Positions 1-12,986 of a DNA stretch of 64,000 nucleotides are shown here, piece by piece. Source of the DNA: Anarhynchus alexandrinus (lineage: Eukaryota > Chordata > Aves > Charadriiformes > Charadriidae); assembly GCA_008711295.1 (NCBI GenBank), contig VUYV01000154.1:1079726-1143725 (forward strand), given 5' to 3'. The notes beneath the pieces were generated by a model that was not told where the DNA came from, ran no database searches, and saw only the letters and a program-made list of their open reading frames with translations. Each line of letters opens with the position of its first letter. The stretch's first letter is position 1. The position numbers and the translations under genes were made by a program.

Positions 1-1660
1 CCTTTGCCTTGAAATATCAACGTACAATGCTTTATATCACCAACAGTGCACTCTGGAAGGCCATTAGCTCCTGTCTACTTGGCGATCACAGGGGAAACTA
101 CACAGTGCTCTGCGTGGCTACCGTATAGCACAGATACACAAGAGGTACCTTTAAAATGGATTGTTTAATAATAATAATGTAATAACATAACAGCCCCACT
201 GCGGTAGCCTGGAGCTCATTTGCCCTGCCAAGAGATCTCTTCAGGCCATACCGCACATGCAAATCGCATATTTCTTCTGTGTTCAGCAGAAGTCTGTGAA
301 AACTAAAGGTGGTCTGAAACCACCTGGTTATCTCGTCCACTTTATAACACAAGACATACCAAGTAACGAACTAGTTTTCCAGAAATTGCTTCCTCAGATA
401 TTGCTATGATGAATATGCTTCGACAGTGCTACATACAGCACCTTTCTTGATGTTTAATGTCATAAACCACTAAAAATTGTACTGTCTATAAGCAAATGTT
501 ACTTTCTTTTTATTGTCTCCTGGTGGTTGGCATCAAAGTTTTGGAAGCCTCACTGGGTAACAAAATATAATTTCTTGATTTGTTTTTAATGGTTAATATA
601 ATTTTCAGTTCATGACAATCTGTATTTTTAATTATGGAGAGTTCTTCCAAACTGTCTCAGATAAAGTTGCAAAAAACTTTTTTTGTGAATTTTGTCCCAG
701 GGAAGTTTTATTTTGAAATGAGATGTAAACTGTGCTCCTGTTCCATACGTCTGTTACACCACATCTAACACAATATTTGAGAGCCTTCCAGCCCCATATG
801 CAGTAATATTACTATTTTTTCTGTATTTTTTTGTGTTGACCCCTCCCTCTGAATTAAAGGTATATGCAGTAGAATGCTGTGCAGTGTGCATGTACACAAA
901 ATATGATTTACGTGATATATTTGTTAGAGGACTCATATTCAAAGAAACATACACTGCACATGGAATGGTTCTTGCTCCTGTGGGATTGTGATTCAGATAT
1001 CAGACAGTAACTGAAGCTTCATCTACTTCATGTAGCCACCAGCTTTAGCTTTTCAGACTTACCACATCATTGGTATTCACAGTCTTTCTTTGTTGTCACT
1101 GTCTTTCAGATAAGGTTCTTCAGAAAAACTAGGTGGCTCCTAATTTCTTCTCCTAAAGCAGCCCCAGATGTGCTGTCCATCATCCTTGTCCCTGCCCAGT
1201 TCATGACAGGTCAAATGGTAAACCCCGTTTTTCCCTGTCACTCTGCAGTGCTCTGACCTCACCTTCCTATTTCTGTTCCTCCTCCTGAACAGTCTTAAAG
1301 AGCTCCAAGACCCAGCTGCTGAAGACAACACCTACAATATTTCACACATCGTTATTCTCTAGGAACTATTTAATGCAAACACACTCCTGTAGGTACTTAC
1401 AAATGTCAGCGTAAATTCACCAAGCAGAAATTGTGTCAAAACAGTCTAGATGCCACCCACTGGAATGGGAAGGTTTGGGGACAGAGGGGAAGCGGTTGAA
1501 AGCAGATCATTTGACTTTTTAGTACAGTTTTTGACATTGCCTTTATGTGATGTTCTCACAAGGAAAATTGGGTGAGGGAAGGTGCAAAATCATTGGAGTA
1601 ATTCGTCAACAGTAGCTTGTTATCAAATTAGAGGGAGATGTCAAGCAGAGTTTCCAGAGA
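1..1660. other. Unique AT-rich non-coding stretch
   Basis: No gene or recognisable repeat is visible. Short open frames on the minus strand (for example 98-352 and 1140-1331) have no recognisable domain and lie in ordinary AT-rich sequence. A short TAA-rich run lies near 166-185. The part at 1140-1330 is locally richer in GC and pyrimidines, but I see no splice-site pair around it that would support an exon. Confidence 0.6.
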
Positions 1661-1667
1661 GTTCAGC

Positions 1668-2180
1668 TCTGCTTTACATTATATTGAGAGTCTCCATTAA
1701 ACCCTCAACAAGGGATTGAAGACTGTGTTCACTAAAAGTGCAGATGACACAAATCCCAAAGGGACAGAAACTGCTCTGAAGGACAATATAATACCCATAA
1801 AATCTCAATTGCAGTTCTTTGACTGGTTTTAGATCTTCTGGAAAGATCCCAAAGGACACTGACGGTAATGTCTAAATTTATTAGGGTTTATTTAACCTAA
1901 AGCCAAGAATTCTAAAGGGGATACGATAAGTGTTAAAGATATGAAAGGCTATTAGAAGTAGAAGCTGACGCAAAGGGCAGAACAAGCTATTGCAGGCTTA
2001 CACTGTGACAAAAAGAAAGATTCAGATTAGACACTAGAAGCAGTTTCTAAGAATGAAGACAATAAAGCTCTGGAAAAGATTAAGAAGGAAGGGGGTAGAG
2101 TAAGGTGAAGATGCCTATGGCAGGGGGGTTGGAACTACATGATCTTCAAGGTCCCTTCCAACCTAAACCATTCTATGGTC
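1668..2180 (+). mobile_element. Decayed CR1 LINE fragment, 3' end
   Basis: The 3' end (about 2112-2180) carries the CR1 signature: GGCAGGGGGGTTGGAACTA, then GATCTTCAAGGTCCCTTCCA, then CCATTCTATGG. Upstream, 2020-2085 aligns by eye with the CR1 ORF2 C-terminal part (AGATTAGACACTAGAAGCAG corresponds to the consensus stretch encoding RLDIRK). Around 1735-1755, GCAGATGACACAAA corresponds to the FADDTK reverse-transcriptase motif, with the Phe codon lost. The middle is too decayed to follow. The 3' end looks less diverged than the body, so two overlapping copies of different age are possible. The end at 2112-2180 is secure; the 5' limit is an estimate. Confidence 0.7.
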
Positions 2181-2954
2181 CCAAATCAGAGGAAAGACAT
2201 TTCCCACCGACTTTTACATTTCATTTTCTTCAGTACCATAGAATTTTAGTGCCTACAAAACCACTACTGCATTTGTAGTAAGCCCATTAGATAGGGAAAT
2301 AAATATTATTTAAGTTTTGAAATGAAATGAATGAAATTAAATGTGCCTTTAGCAAAGGCGCAAAGAAGCTGCTAAGGCCCAGATCCGAAAGATACTCAAG
2401 AAAGTCACACCCACTGACATGCTGGTGATCTCCTGTAAGCCTAGATCAGTACTAGGAACTTGCTTAAGTCTCTTCTGTTCGTTATAGCATCTGAACTGCA
2501 TCATTGTCCCTTGTTCCATTTCATGTCCCAAGAGAAAAAAGAGAATTCCTCTTCTCTTAACCTATCACACAAGTGTGTAGGCTAGAAACACCATGCATGA
2601 AATAATGCATCTAGTAAGTACAGTCTATAAGCCAATATATAGGTCTCTTGGCAACTTTACAGCACATTTCAACTTTGATCATAATTTAAAAGGTGGCACT
2701 TATCTGTATTGTGACTGCTCTCCTTTCAAAGTCTTGTTTCTCATGAAAAGTAGGATAAGATGTCTTTGAAGCTAGCAGCCATCAAGATATTACATTAATG
2801 CTGTATTGACTCAGCCCTTCATCCTTCCAAGGTGTATAAATTGAGTTGCATGCAGCCAGATATGTGATGAGACCTTTCAAAGGAGATATCTGTGTGCTCA
2901 TTATCATCACTATTACTCCATGTGTCCCAGAAAGGCATCACTGTGGGACATAGT
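2181..2954. other. Unique non-coding stretch
   Basis: No gene, repeat or RNA gene is recognised. A 60-codon minus-strand open frame at 2349-2531 has no identifiable domain. Confidence 0.55.
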
Positions 2955-3150
2955 AAGTAAAGCGCAGAAATGTGGGACCTGGGAGATCAGACTGATGTTC
3001 CTGTCATGACCTTGGACATGTAATTTCCCCTTCCTGTGCCTCAGTTTCTGCTTTTATAAATTGAAATAATGATACTTTGCAGACTACATGAACACCTGCA
3101 GATGAAAAGCATTGCCTGAACGACAGCTATTGCTATCATCTCCATCAGTG
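2955..3150 (+). mobile_element. Ancient MIR-like (CORE-SINE) relic
   Basis: The order of short words follows the MIR consensus as I know it: CATGACCTTGGACATGTAA (MIR: GTGACCTTGGGCAAGT), then TGTGCCTCAGTTTCTGC, then a run resembling AAATGGGGATAATAATA (here AAATTGAAATAATGATACTT), and finally AGCTATTGCTATCATC (MIR tail: AGCTATTATTATTAT). This is the tRNA-derived SINE family spread in early amniotes and retained at low copy in birds. The copy is diverged and its limits are approximate. No tRNA promoter boxes are preserved. Confidence 0.6.
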
Positions 3151-3237
3151 TTTTACTTGGGCAAAATAATTTCCACCACTAACGGCCAAGGGCTTGCAGC
3201 TTGAAACAGGTAAGGCAGTAGATGTAGGAAACAGAGA

Positions 3238-3345
3238 GCTTTATCCTCATTCTAGAGAAACAGAGACGCACAAATCAAGCACATTTCCTTTGGTCACAAT
3301 GGAAATTTGCAGCTAAATCAGGGATCCGATTTGCAAGTCACTGCC
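3238..3345 (-). mobile_element. Ancient MIR-like relic, opposite orientation
   Basis: On the + strand this reads as the reverse of MIR: TTATCCTCATTCTAGAGAAA (MIR reverse: TTATCCCCATTTTACAGATG), then CAGAGACGCACAAATCAAGC, then TTGGTCACAATGG (MIR reverse: AAGGTCACACAGC), then CAGGGATCCGATTTGCAAGTC (MIR reverse: CTGGGATTTGAACCCAGGTC). It starts 87 bases after the forward MIR-like relic. Divergence is high, and the call depends on the order of several words rather than on any long match. Confidence 0.5.
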
Positions 3346-4514
3346 TTAAGCATAGGCTTTTTCAGGTGTTCTCCCCAGACATTAAATATTCAGTGGGAGT
3401 TTTCATGAGAGAGTGGATTTGTGCCAATATCCGTGGCTAGAATTTTTCCCTTCCTCCCGAGTTGTGCAGAAAACTGTTTGCTGATAGTTTGCTGGCCTGC
3501 CTGACACCCCAGAGGTGACTATATAGCAGTAAAGCTGCACAGATTGTAAATTTTACAGATGTTTTCATCCTACAAAACAGCAATCAAAATCTTACACAGT
3601 TTTCCCCGCTATTTATTTGAACAGAAGGTGCAGCAGAAGGAAACCGAGTACTTGTTGCAAGGTGCCAGGGGTTTGGAAAAGTCCCAGGGACAAAGCATGA
3701 CCATTCAGAGGGGAAGGATGAACTGAGACTGGGTCAACAGACAGGGGCATAAATCCTCCCTGTTCTGCACAGCAGCTTCCTTTCATTGTCACTCCGCACA
3801 GAGACCAAGGGGCAAATCTGGCATCATGTAGTAATTGTGCGTTTAACTGCTGTTACCACGTTACACACCAGGTGATTCCTTTCCTCTCGGTTACTCTTTC
3901 TTCTCACCATCCCTTTCTCTCTCCCTCCCTCGTTTCCAAATTTCTTTTCCTCAGTGTTTCATTCCCTGGTGCTACTCTCCCTTTGCACCTTAGTGGGTTT
4001 CCTTACTACTGCCAAGCCCCATTCCATTCACCAAAATGATCGGTTCTAAGTAATACCATTGATACTGATGTATCAATATAGCTCCTTCGCTTCCACAGAT
4101 TAAGCAAAGATTGTGGTGCTCAGGCTTCTGACTCACTGTTTGGGGCTGTTGATATATCTGAAGTGTAACAGACTAAGTATCCTCTACTTGCTTTCTGTGG
4201 AAGGCTGCCTTCGAATGCTTGGATCTTGGAGGCCATATAGACAAAATATGCCACTGGATCTAGGCCAGGAACTTCGGGTGAGTTCACCTGTGCTCACAAG
4301 ATATTTTATGAATGTTCTTACTAGAATAATTAAATTTTGAGTAGCATTTCCTGTGCACCTAATCCACCAAAGGTTTCCTGTCCCAGCTCCCACAGTAGTC
4401 AAAGTCTAGGTACTCGGTGTAATCTGTTTCTACTATCCAAGAATCAATGTCAAGAAATTACACCAGTGGCTTTCCAGATCCCTGGGCTCCCCAGTACAAG
4501 GCAGACATGGACAC
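3346..4514. other. Unique non-coding stretch
   Basis: No gene is recognised. The overlapping opposite-strand open frames at 4113-4402 show no known domain. A pyrimidine-rich run with CTCTCTCCCTCC character lies near 3895-3960. Confidence 0.55.
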
Positions 4515-4957
4515 AATGGAGTGAGTCCAACAACGGGCCGTGAAGGTGATTAAGGGACTGGAACAGGGAGAGGCTGAGAGAGCTGGGACTGTTCATCCTG
4601 GAGAAGAGAAGGCTCAGGGGGTTCTTATCATTGTGTATAAATCCCTGCTGGTGGGCTGTAAAGAAAAGGAAGCCAAATTCTTCTCAATGGTGCCCAGTGA
4701 CAGGAGAAGAAGCAATGGACATGAACCGTAATACAGGAAATTCTGTTTAAACATGAGAAAACCACTTTTTTACTGTGAGGGTGACTGAGTATTGGAATAG
4801 GCTGCCCTGAGAGGTTTTGGTGTCTCCATCCTTGGAGATATTCAAAACCCAACTGGATGTGGCTCTGGACAACCAAACCTTCTGTAGGTGATCCTGCTTT
4901 GAATATGGCAATCTCCAGAGGTCCTTTCCAACCTCAGCCATCCTGTGATTCTGTGAA
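4515..4957 (+). mobile_element. CR1 LINE, 5'-truncated 3' end
   Basis: This non-LTR retrotransposon fragment covers the last part of ORF2 and the short 3' UTR. It shows AAGGTGATTAAGGGACTGGA (4543-4562), CATCCTGGAGAAGAGAAGGC, GGAATAGGCTGCCCTGAGAG and the 3' end TCCAGAGGTCCTTTCCAACC, closing with CTGTGATTCTGTGA. The ORF2 frame is broken by several indels, so no long open frame remains. CR1 copies are usually 5'-truncated because reverse transcription starts at the 3' end and stops early, and this copy fits that. Confidence 0.93.
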
Positions 4958-7689
4958 ATAAAATGTTTTAGTGTGGGGAAAAATAAAATTTAGTTTACCT
5001 GTCTCTGCTCAGAACCGTACCATTACCATACCATACTCCCCCACACTCCAAAATGTCCCTGAAGCAGGATAACCCTCCGTGTACGGTGTGGCTGGAACAC
5101 GGGGGAAAGGTGAAAGCTGTGTGGGAGTTTGAAAAGTTGTATTAACAATATCATCTAAGATAAAGGAAGCTGGAGAGTTGAGCAAAGGAGGTCGAGGTGT
5201 AATACCCTTCTTCTCGGGGTCGGTGGGGATAGTTTTCAGGCTAGCTGACTGAAATGTATTGTTATTTTACTGTTAAATGCTGTGTGGACATCCAGTACCA
5301 ATATAAGTAACGTCCTTTAGGTCCATAAATAAAAACAAACAAACAAATGTGGGTTTGCACAGTTAAAAAAAAAAAAGAACAGGAAGGATTAAAGAGTGTT
5401 TATTGGCTGTTAATAGTACAATGTTGCAATTCAGGCTTCCTTTACAAAATAGTGCCCAGTATCTACTATCTCATGATAAATAGAAGCTGTATCGCATGAC
5501 ACTTGTGAACAATGGGTGAAAGGGATATTAGAAAAATCTCATTTATCTTCTGCTTTATTTCTTGATAGAGGTCCTTGTCACCATGGCTATTATGTGACTA
5601 GCCCTAGAAAGGCCACCTCATTAGTTTTCTTTATCAAGATAGCAAGGTATCCTTTAAAGGGACAGCGCGTAGATTTTAGATTCAAATAGAAAAGAGACTG
5701 CATTGTGTGAATGTGTTTCTACCTCTGTTTTCACTGCTTAAATACGCAGGTTATTTCCACAGCTGTCAAGCAGATGAAATTAACACTCCTGTGACGAGGA
5801 AGGTGTCCCTGGAACAGAAATATAGAAATGGAATTTTATGAGCAGATTGCTTGTATTTGCCTCATGCATTTCTTTAATACATGTGGCATTTCTTTAATAA
5901 ACAAACACACACCAAGGGAAAAAAAAATGAAAGCAACTTTCTGTAAATCTATTTTCCCCTTTGTTTCTTCCACTCACAAATACATCTTTCTCTTGTCTGA
6001 CAACCACTTTGAAAATTTTCCTCTGTTGCCACCAAAGCAACCATGTGAGTGTCAACAAATCAGTAATGATTTAGAATATGTCAAAGGAAACTCACCATTT
6101 TTGTCTCTTTTCAAAAATATTAATGACAGGTAGATAGAGTTGGACAACGCCACCTCTATTGGCTTTCTCTGAGTTTTGATGAGTATTTTTCATAGAACGA
6201 AAGAGCCTGCTCGCCTTGTGCAGCAGGCAAGGCAGGGGAAGAGTAGCTGCAGAATCTGATAGTGCCAAATAGTTGTATTAGACATGTCTAGCTTTTTGCA
6301 TAATTAAGAATGTTTTGCATTTGGGGGATATAAAAGATTAATGATTACAAAATATTATTGCTCTTTTTATTTGTTCTGAATTATGATATAATAGTAATTA
6401 AATCTCAGAATACACTGCTAGCTTTAAATAGGTGATTAAAAGTACTTTCTCATTTGATAACTCACTAGAAAAGAGCCTTAGAGGTAAGAGGACACAGTAC
6501 AGATCTGACAATACTATTAGCTTACTGTATAAATCACAGTCACTTATTTCACTGCATTTTAAACTAAGATAAAATATTAAAATGTAAAAAAATATTGCAT
6601 TAATACAACATTAAGGTTGGGAATTTTAAGGCACTAGATCAGGAAATGAAAAAGCCAAGGCTCTTTTAGCAGTAATCCGTTGAAAACACACACCTGATAC
6701 AAGTACCTTGAGTGATAAATGTTGTATCTGAACACATTGAAAATATCCCCAAAATAACGGGCCAGCTACACTTGCTAGGAACAGATTAGATACCTGGAGT
6801 TTGAAATTCCTATTTGTCTTGTATTTGCAGTTTTGGCTATGAAAGAATAGAAATGACAGCCTGGGGTTTTCCTTGAATTTGTTGCATGCCCTACTGCAAA
6901 CCTTCTGGGTGCAGTTTCTCCCTGTGTCGTGTCCACTAAAGAAACGGAGCAGTCATGTTCCAGAAGCTCACTATGAAAGTGCTGTCAAGAAAGCACAGGA
7001 ACAGCCTACACGTCAAAGAATTTGCAAGTTCGGTGTCAGAGTTAACAGCTGCAAAAAGAGTTCAGAGAAAGAAGATAAAACAGATCACCATGGTGGATGG
7101 ATGGTCATTGACACGGAGTCTGTCTTGTCTTGAATGAAACATCCCTTAGGAAAAGTAACTGCAGACTCATTGATTAAACCACCAGTGCAGTGTTCCTTGT
7201 TGAGTTGCTTATGTGCAACAAGTGAACTTGTGCTCCTTTAATGTCAAATTTGTTAATCCCCTGTTATCCGTGATTTTTTGAATTTCCTCAGTGCTTAGGA
7301 AAAAAAGGAGACTGAGACGGGAATGGAAAATGAAGATTCCCTGACACTTCTTTTCTCAGTCTGTTCCCACCTTTTTAGTTATACAGATGTTTTCTCTAGG
7401 AGTTCCTTTTATGTCAGAGCTCTTGAAAGTCACATTCCTCTTCTATTGGAGCACAATCATTCCACTCTTGAATAAGTTTTGTGCCAGAAAAAACTGTCAC
7501 ATCACTAATACATGTCACATTGGTTACTACATCATGTAGGTCAGCATGTCATTAATGATGGGTACATATGAGCTGAAGAAATCAAATAAGCATCTGAACT
7601 TACAACCGTTTTTATCTATCAGGACTCACTATCACTCACACTAGTGCTCAGGCCAGAGCCACGGCAGCAGAAAAAGACGAGAGCTAGTG
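4958..7689. other. Unique non-coding stretch
   Basis: No gene is recognised. There is a short AAAC repeat at 5331-5347 and an A-run at 5366-5377. A good-looking 3' splice site (pyrimidine tract ending TTGTATTTGCAG) ends at about 6830 on the + strand, but every following frame meets a stop within 14 codons and no donor pairs with it. Two overlapping + strand open frames (6873-7133 and 6955-7137) are basic and domainless and look like chance. A small hairpin (GCCTGCT/AGCAGGC) lies near 6206-6229. Confidence 0.5.
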
Positions 7690-7870
7690 CAGTCTGTAAG
7701 AGCTTAGTCTAAACAGACAAAGCAAAGTGGGGGAAAAATCTGAGAAAATGGAATACAGATGTAGGCAGATGAGGGGAATGGCCTAACGAGCACAGAGTGC
7801 AGCTAGATGATGACAAAGCTGGGAACAGAATCAGCTCCACAGACTCCCAGTTCAGGGCATAACCTAGAAG
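7690..7870 (-). mobile_element. Probable ancient MIR-like SINE relic
   Basis: The + strand carries words typical of the reverse complement of amniote MIR-type SINEs in order: AGAGCTTAGTCTAAACAGAC, then a decayed middle with CAGATGAGGGGAATGGCC, then AGCTGGGAACAGAATCAGC and CAGACTCCCAGTTCAGGGC. The last two resemble the segment that runs from the gap after AAGGTCACACAGC to GAACCCAGGTC. No stretch is long enough to be decisive by eye, and the limits are approximate. Confidence 0.42.
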
Positions 7871-10800
7871 GTTTGGTGGGTGGCCATACTGGGAACTTAT
7901 CCAATTTGTTGATCAAGACAAGCCAGTCTAGAATGAAAAAAAACCCCACCTCTGGGTTTAAAAGACACTTGTTTGAAATAATAATGTAATAATGTCCTTG
8001 GAGGGGGGAAGGATATTTTAAATGTCATTGCTATCCACTATTGTATATATTGATCATCCCCATGGTCCGGATCACCACCACACAGAGATGGACCAGCCAG
8101 TATAACTACCACAGGCACTCGTTACATAACAAATCTTTATCTATTTACCTTTCAGAACATTAGATCGATCTGCTCTGAACTTTGGTCTTTTCACAATCAT
8201 AAGTATTATTGTTTCCCATTCATAGCAACTGCAGCAATAGCAGGGGTACTGCTGATGGAAAGACCGTGACCTTACTTATTACACCACCTGTGTACTCTTG
8301 AGAACCCTATAATTGAAACATTACGTGTTGACTCACCTTTTTCTTATGATGTATTGTAACTTCTCAAGGCTAGAGTTTTCAATCATGGGTTTTCAGAGTT
8401 ATATCAGTGAAACAGATTTTGAATCTATTCTACTCTGAGAGAAGCTGGTCCTCCTCAAGAAACTCTCCATCTTTCCCAGTTATTTTATTTCATTGAAATG
8501 AATGTTCTAAACAATTCCTTTTTCTCTTATAGCCCAGTTTATTCTTGAATATTTTACTATAAGGTTTTCTATTAACCAGAAAGGATTCAGTAGCACAGTT
8601 GCGCCATTCAGGACTTCAGCAAATCAACACTGCACATCCTGTTCCCCCCTCAAAGGCCCCTATACCTTTCTTACACCACATATAGATATAAAAATATACT
8701 CCTGCTACTACTGCATCTTGCAAATTTTACCCCCCTCTGTTTCACTTGTCTCCTGCAAAACCTCTCCTGTAGATGCTACCTTCAGCTCCTCTGTGCTACT
8801 ATTCCAAAAACCAGGAATCCTGGAAAGGATCTAAGATATGCCCATCTGTCAGTGGACATACTACACTTGTAGAGGCAGCCTGTGACATTCATCTTCCTAG
8901 GAGATACCACCTGATGAGAAGCAGTCGGACCGTGTGCAGATCATCCCCCAGGACATTCACCTGATGATTTAATGTGAATGGTGCATCCATAGGTGATAAA
9001 ACCTATTGGTCCTGTGGGGAGAAATGACTATGGAGAGCAAATATGTTTTTAGCTTGGTTAACATGCTTGCCTAAATACATTTTTGAGGTTTGGCCCTTGT
9101 GCTGTCAGATGCTTGAAGGTTGCCAATAGCCAGAAGACATTTCTCCCAATGAACTCCCTGAATGTTGCGTATCTACCAGGGCTTGCTGCAGTCTCATACA
9201 GACAGCTGAGAGATGAAGGAGCATGGACTATGGCTCATCTATCTATGGCAGCTTTCCACTCCCATAGGGGAAATCAGCTCTCTTTGCTAGAGAAAGCTCA
9301 GTGATTAATGCATTTTTGTCCATAGTCTCTACAATGAACAAAGTGGGAAGTGGGAAGAACTTTTAAGGACAACTGTTTCTCTAGCTGTGGAGATGTATTC
9401 CCTCTATACTGATGCATAAAACAATCCTAACAACAACTAAGCAATGCTTTGGAGATTCTGACCACCCTGGATATTTTTTTCCATATTTCATCACTTTATG
9501 CTAGTTAATTACTAGTTAAGAACCCTGCTGAGAAGCATGTCATCTCCTGTAGGAATAGTTGAGGAGAATATGTTACAAGAGGTTATAGAGGAAGCTACTT
9601 ACAGGTGAGAAAACACATCTGAAATTTTCTCAGATTTTGGAATGCTTGCACACTATATTACTGGAGAACTGATTACAAAAGAAAATTAAATCAGGATAAT
9701 TGACTGTCTGGAAGCACTGATGTTTTTAGGTTGATATTATTTATGTCCTGTCCACCCTCACACACAATCTCTCCATTGAACATAGTAGTACCTTCTGGAT
9801 ATTTTATGGTTCAGTATTGTGGAAGGTCTCCAGAGACTTTTGAGAGAACAGTAATTCATATAAAGTGACATGGAAGAGTTGAACACAATTTGGCTCTGAC
9901 AATTCCTTGACAGGTCAATGGGCACAAGTTCTACTTCCTCAAATATAGTTAGGTACTTAACATCTACTGACTCCACAGTGAGTTAGATGCCTAAATTCAA
10001 GGATCCTAGTCTAGATCTCCTTATGACAGATGGGATTCTGTTAAGAATCTCACACACTCAAAACATCTACTAAGGCAGGAGTAAGGAAGTGTTATTAACA
10101 AGAGTTGTGAGTGAAAATATTTAATTCCCTTAATTCTTTGAAAAAGTCTCTTGTATTTGAGAAGGGGCATGTCATTCCTCACCCAAAAGTCCTGGCATCA
10201 TTTCCAACTTCTTTCCTCTTAATGGAAAGATGTTCCAGAACACTGCTTCCATATTTTACATATTTTAAATAATGAATGTCTTCTGAAAGAATGCCTGAAA
10301 ATTATGCGTGGCTTTGGTTACTAGAGAAGTTAACATAAGCTACTTAGATTATTATTATAAAAATGTTATTCAAATGTTTTTACTCATGTAAGTCCATATT
10401 GAGAGCTTCATCATGAATGGCTTTTGTTCTTCAAGTTCTTCTTGACCTGCATAATCCTTTGGTTTAAATTCTTGAGGGAAAATAAAAGCGCATTAAAGAA
10501 ATCATGCTCTGTATACAAATAATTTTTCATTATTCACATAACGAAGTAGTATTCCTATTATGCATTGCTTTCTTCTTTCACTGAAATATTTCTTCATATC
10601 CAGAAAAATATATAGCCTCGAATCACAGAGGTCTAAAGTCTGACAATGTGTTAAAATACCTTCACAGCAGTAATTTAAAATAGGCTGTACCAATTGCTAC
10701 TTTTTCTGTCAACCAGAAGATTACAAAGGGGAAAAAAAACACACCCTGCCTTTTTCTCTGGCATATGTACAATTTCCTAACTGCTTTCTGTTTTTAAAAA

Positions 10801-12970
10801 AAAAGGAAGAAAATAAAAATCAACGGAGTAAGAAGACGGGAAGTCTCAGAATGTACCAGAGAAATCCACATTCTTCTGATGAGACAAAAAGGAATTTCAA
10901 ATTTTGAAGAATACTCTGCTACCAAAGTAGCAAAACTGGACTGAGGAAAGGGTGGAGACATCTAGCATGTTCATAGTGCCATGAACATGCAAATGTCACA
11001 CACCCTGCCACAGCCTGGCTTCTTTCCTCCTCGAGAGTTTAACCCACCTAACACTGCTGGTGAACGTGCTGCTATTATTGGTGTAGTTAATGGTTCTGGT
11101 ATTATTAGTTAATCGGTAGAGATTCCCATTTTCAGATGTCCTAGTACTCATCCTGATAGATGACTATCCTCAGAAGTATTATAATGGTTTGTAGTCATCA
11201 GCTGATGGTAATTATGGATGAAAAATATTTCAGATGAAAGAGATTGAGTGGATTGAGCAAGGTCATTGAAGTGATCTAGGGATCACATTACCAGCCCAAT
11301 TCCCACCTCATCCCAAAACATATTCATTTCCATTGTGTATTCTTCCCTTGAAGACACAAGCCACAAACATTACTGCGCAACTTTTCCTTTATTGAGGGAG
11401 TGTGGCAGTGTACTGCCACCCTCTGCTGGAATATACATGGACCAAGCAATTTCTCCACCTCCCCGTGTTTATTCAGAAAGAACAGTATGAATTGTGTCAT
11501 ATTCTCTTGTCAGATATAGGAAAAAAATAAGGAATGTGGAAGGTTAATTTCACATCATGCTTTAAAAAAAAAAAAGAAAATGTGAGGTTTTGAATCTTTT
11601 GCAATAAATTTTATTGCAAGACTAATGTGCACTAAGTAGATAAAATTCAGTTCCTACAACTCTTCCAAAGGAAGTAACGGCAAGGAGAATTCTTGTAAAG
11701 TTTGGTCAGGGAGCTTTGGTGTTATTGATTGCAGAGCTGTGGACCTCTAGGAATTCCTTGGTTGCTTCAAACCCTACAAGGGTTATGAAAGGATTTAACA
11801 AGCTTCCAGTTATGACTTTTTGCAATACTTCTAAACCCTGCTAGAGAACAACTAAAAAGAGACAGAGACACAAGTTCAGCTACTAGCCTCTCTTTGAATG
11901 AACCAAGGTTTACTTGGTATTACTCAGGTTATAAGCCAGAATTTCATGCTTTGTTATAGCCGAATCAGATGAAGTCTTTTGAGTTATAAAAGCAAATAAT
12001 GGGTTTGATGAGATGGACAAGGATATATTATTTAAACAACATCAAGAGATCAACAACTTTGCCTACATATTTTTTCTAAAAAGATACAATAAAGCCTATG
12101 TTTTTAAGTGCAAGTGATGAAACTGGGCACCTCCAGTTTTTCTCGTCCAGTTTGGTGGTTTAAATGCAGGTAAAGGATGCTCAGTCATCTCTGAGTACCA
12201 GACTTTCCGAAATATTTAAACCCAATACCAAGGGTATGAAAACCACTAATCCCCTCTGAAAGCTTAGGTTTATTTTTCCATCATCACTAATGCACAAGAC
12301 GAGTTCAGTTTCTAAAAAACAAATTTGAGCTATTAAGATCAAATTCTGACCATATGGGAGTTACAAGAAGGTCTCAGCGCAGGAATATTCCATCATGTTA
12401 ATTGATTACTGCAATATGTTGCACATGAGGAGAAGGAAGGAAAAAGAATGTTATGAAGATGTTCCAGCAGGTCCCATCTTTGAGTAATGTGGATCACTGA
12501 GGATTTATTGCCCAAAAATTTACTGCTTTTATTCACATTTGGCTCTGATTTAAGGGTCTGAGCCAGATTATTGAAACAAATGGTAGGCAAAACCTTGACT
12601 GTACTTGAGTTAGGTTCTTTACAAAATGAAGTTAACTATTAAAAACAATACTTGGCTTTTCTAGGACAATCAGATCTTTGCACTAGCAGTCCATGGCTGT
12701 TGTACAACACTGACTTAAATGGTAGTCTGACATGTACTATAACAGTTTCTTTCTCATAACCCATGTATGACCACCTAAGATTTTTTCACTGATAATATTT
12801 CATAACTTGCATTTATATTAGGTAAGCAAAAATAGAAGGCTTTAGTTTGGTAATCACCTACCCATAAAGTGTTGTTCGCATTTATTTCTAATCCAGGCTG
12901 CATACTTTATTATTTCTGTCCAAAAATGCCTTCATTCTCTGTGTTTGAACCTTAGCTATATGCAGTAAAG

Positions 12971-12986
12971 AAAAAAAAAAAAAAAA
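12971..12986. repeat. A16 homopolymer
   Basis: Sixteen consecutive A follow CAGTAAAG. No retroelement body is recognisable upstream, so it is annotated only as a mononucleotide run. Confidence 0.9.

Noticed and set aside
6829..7137. Good 3' splice site at 6830 followed by two overlapping open frames
   Set aside because: All three frames meet stops soon after the acceptor, the open frames start later in other registers, no donor fits, and no domain is recognisable.
11056..11310. Possible reversed MIR (CCCATTTTCAGATG, GAGCAAGGTCA)
   Set aside because: Matching words are short and too far apart; not distinguishable from chance by eye.
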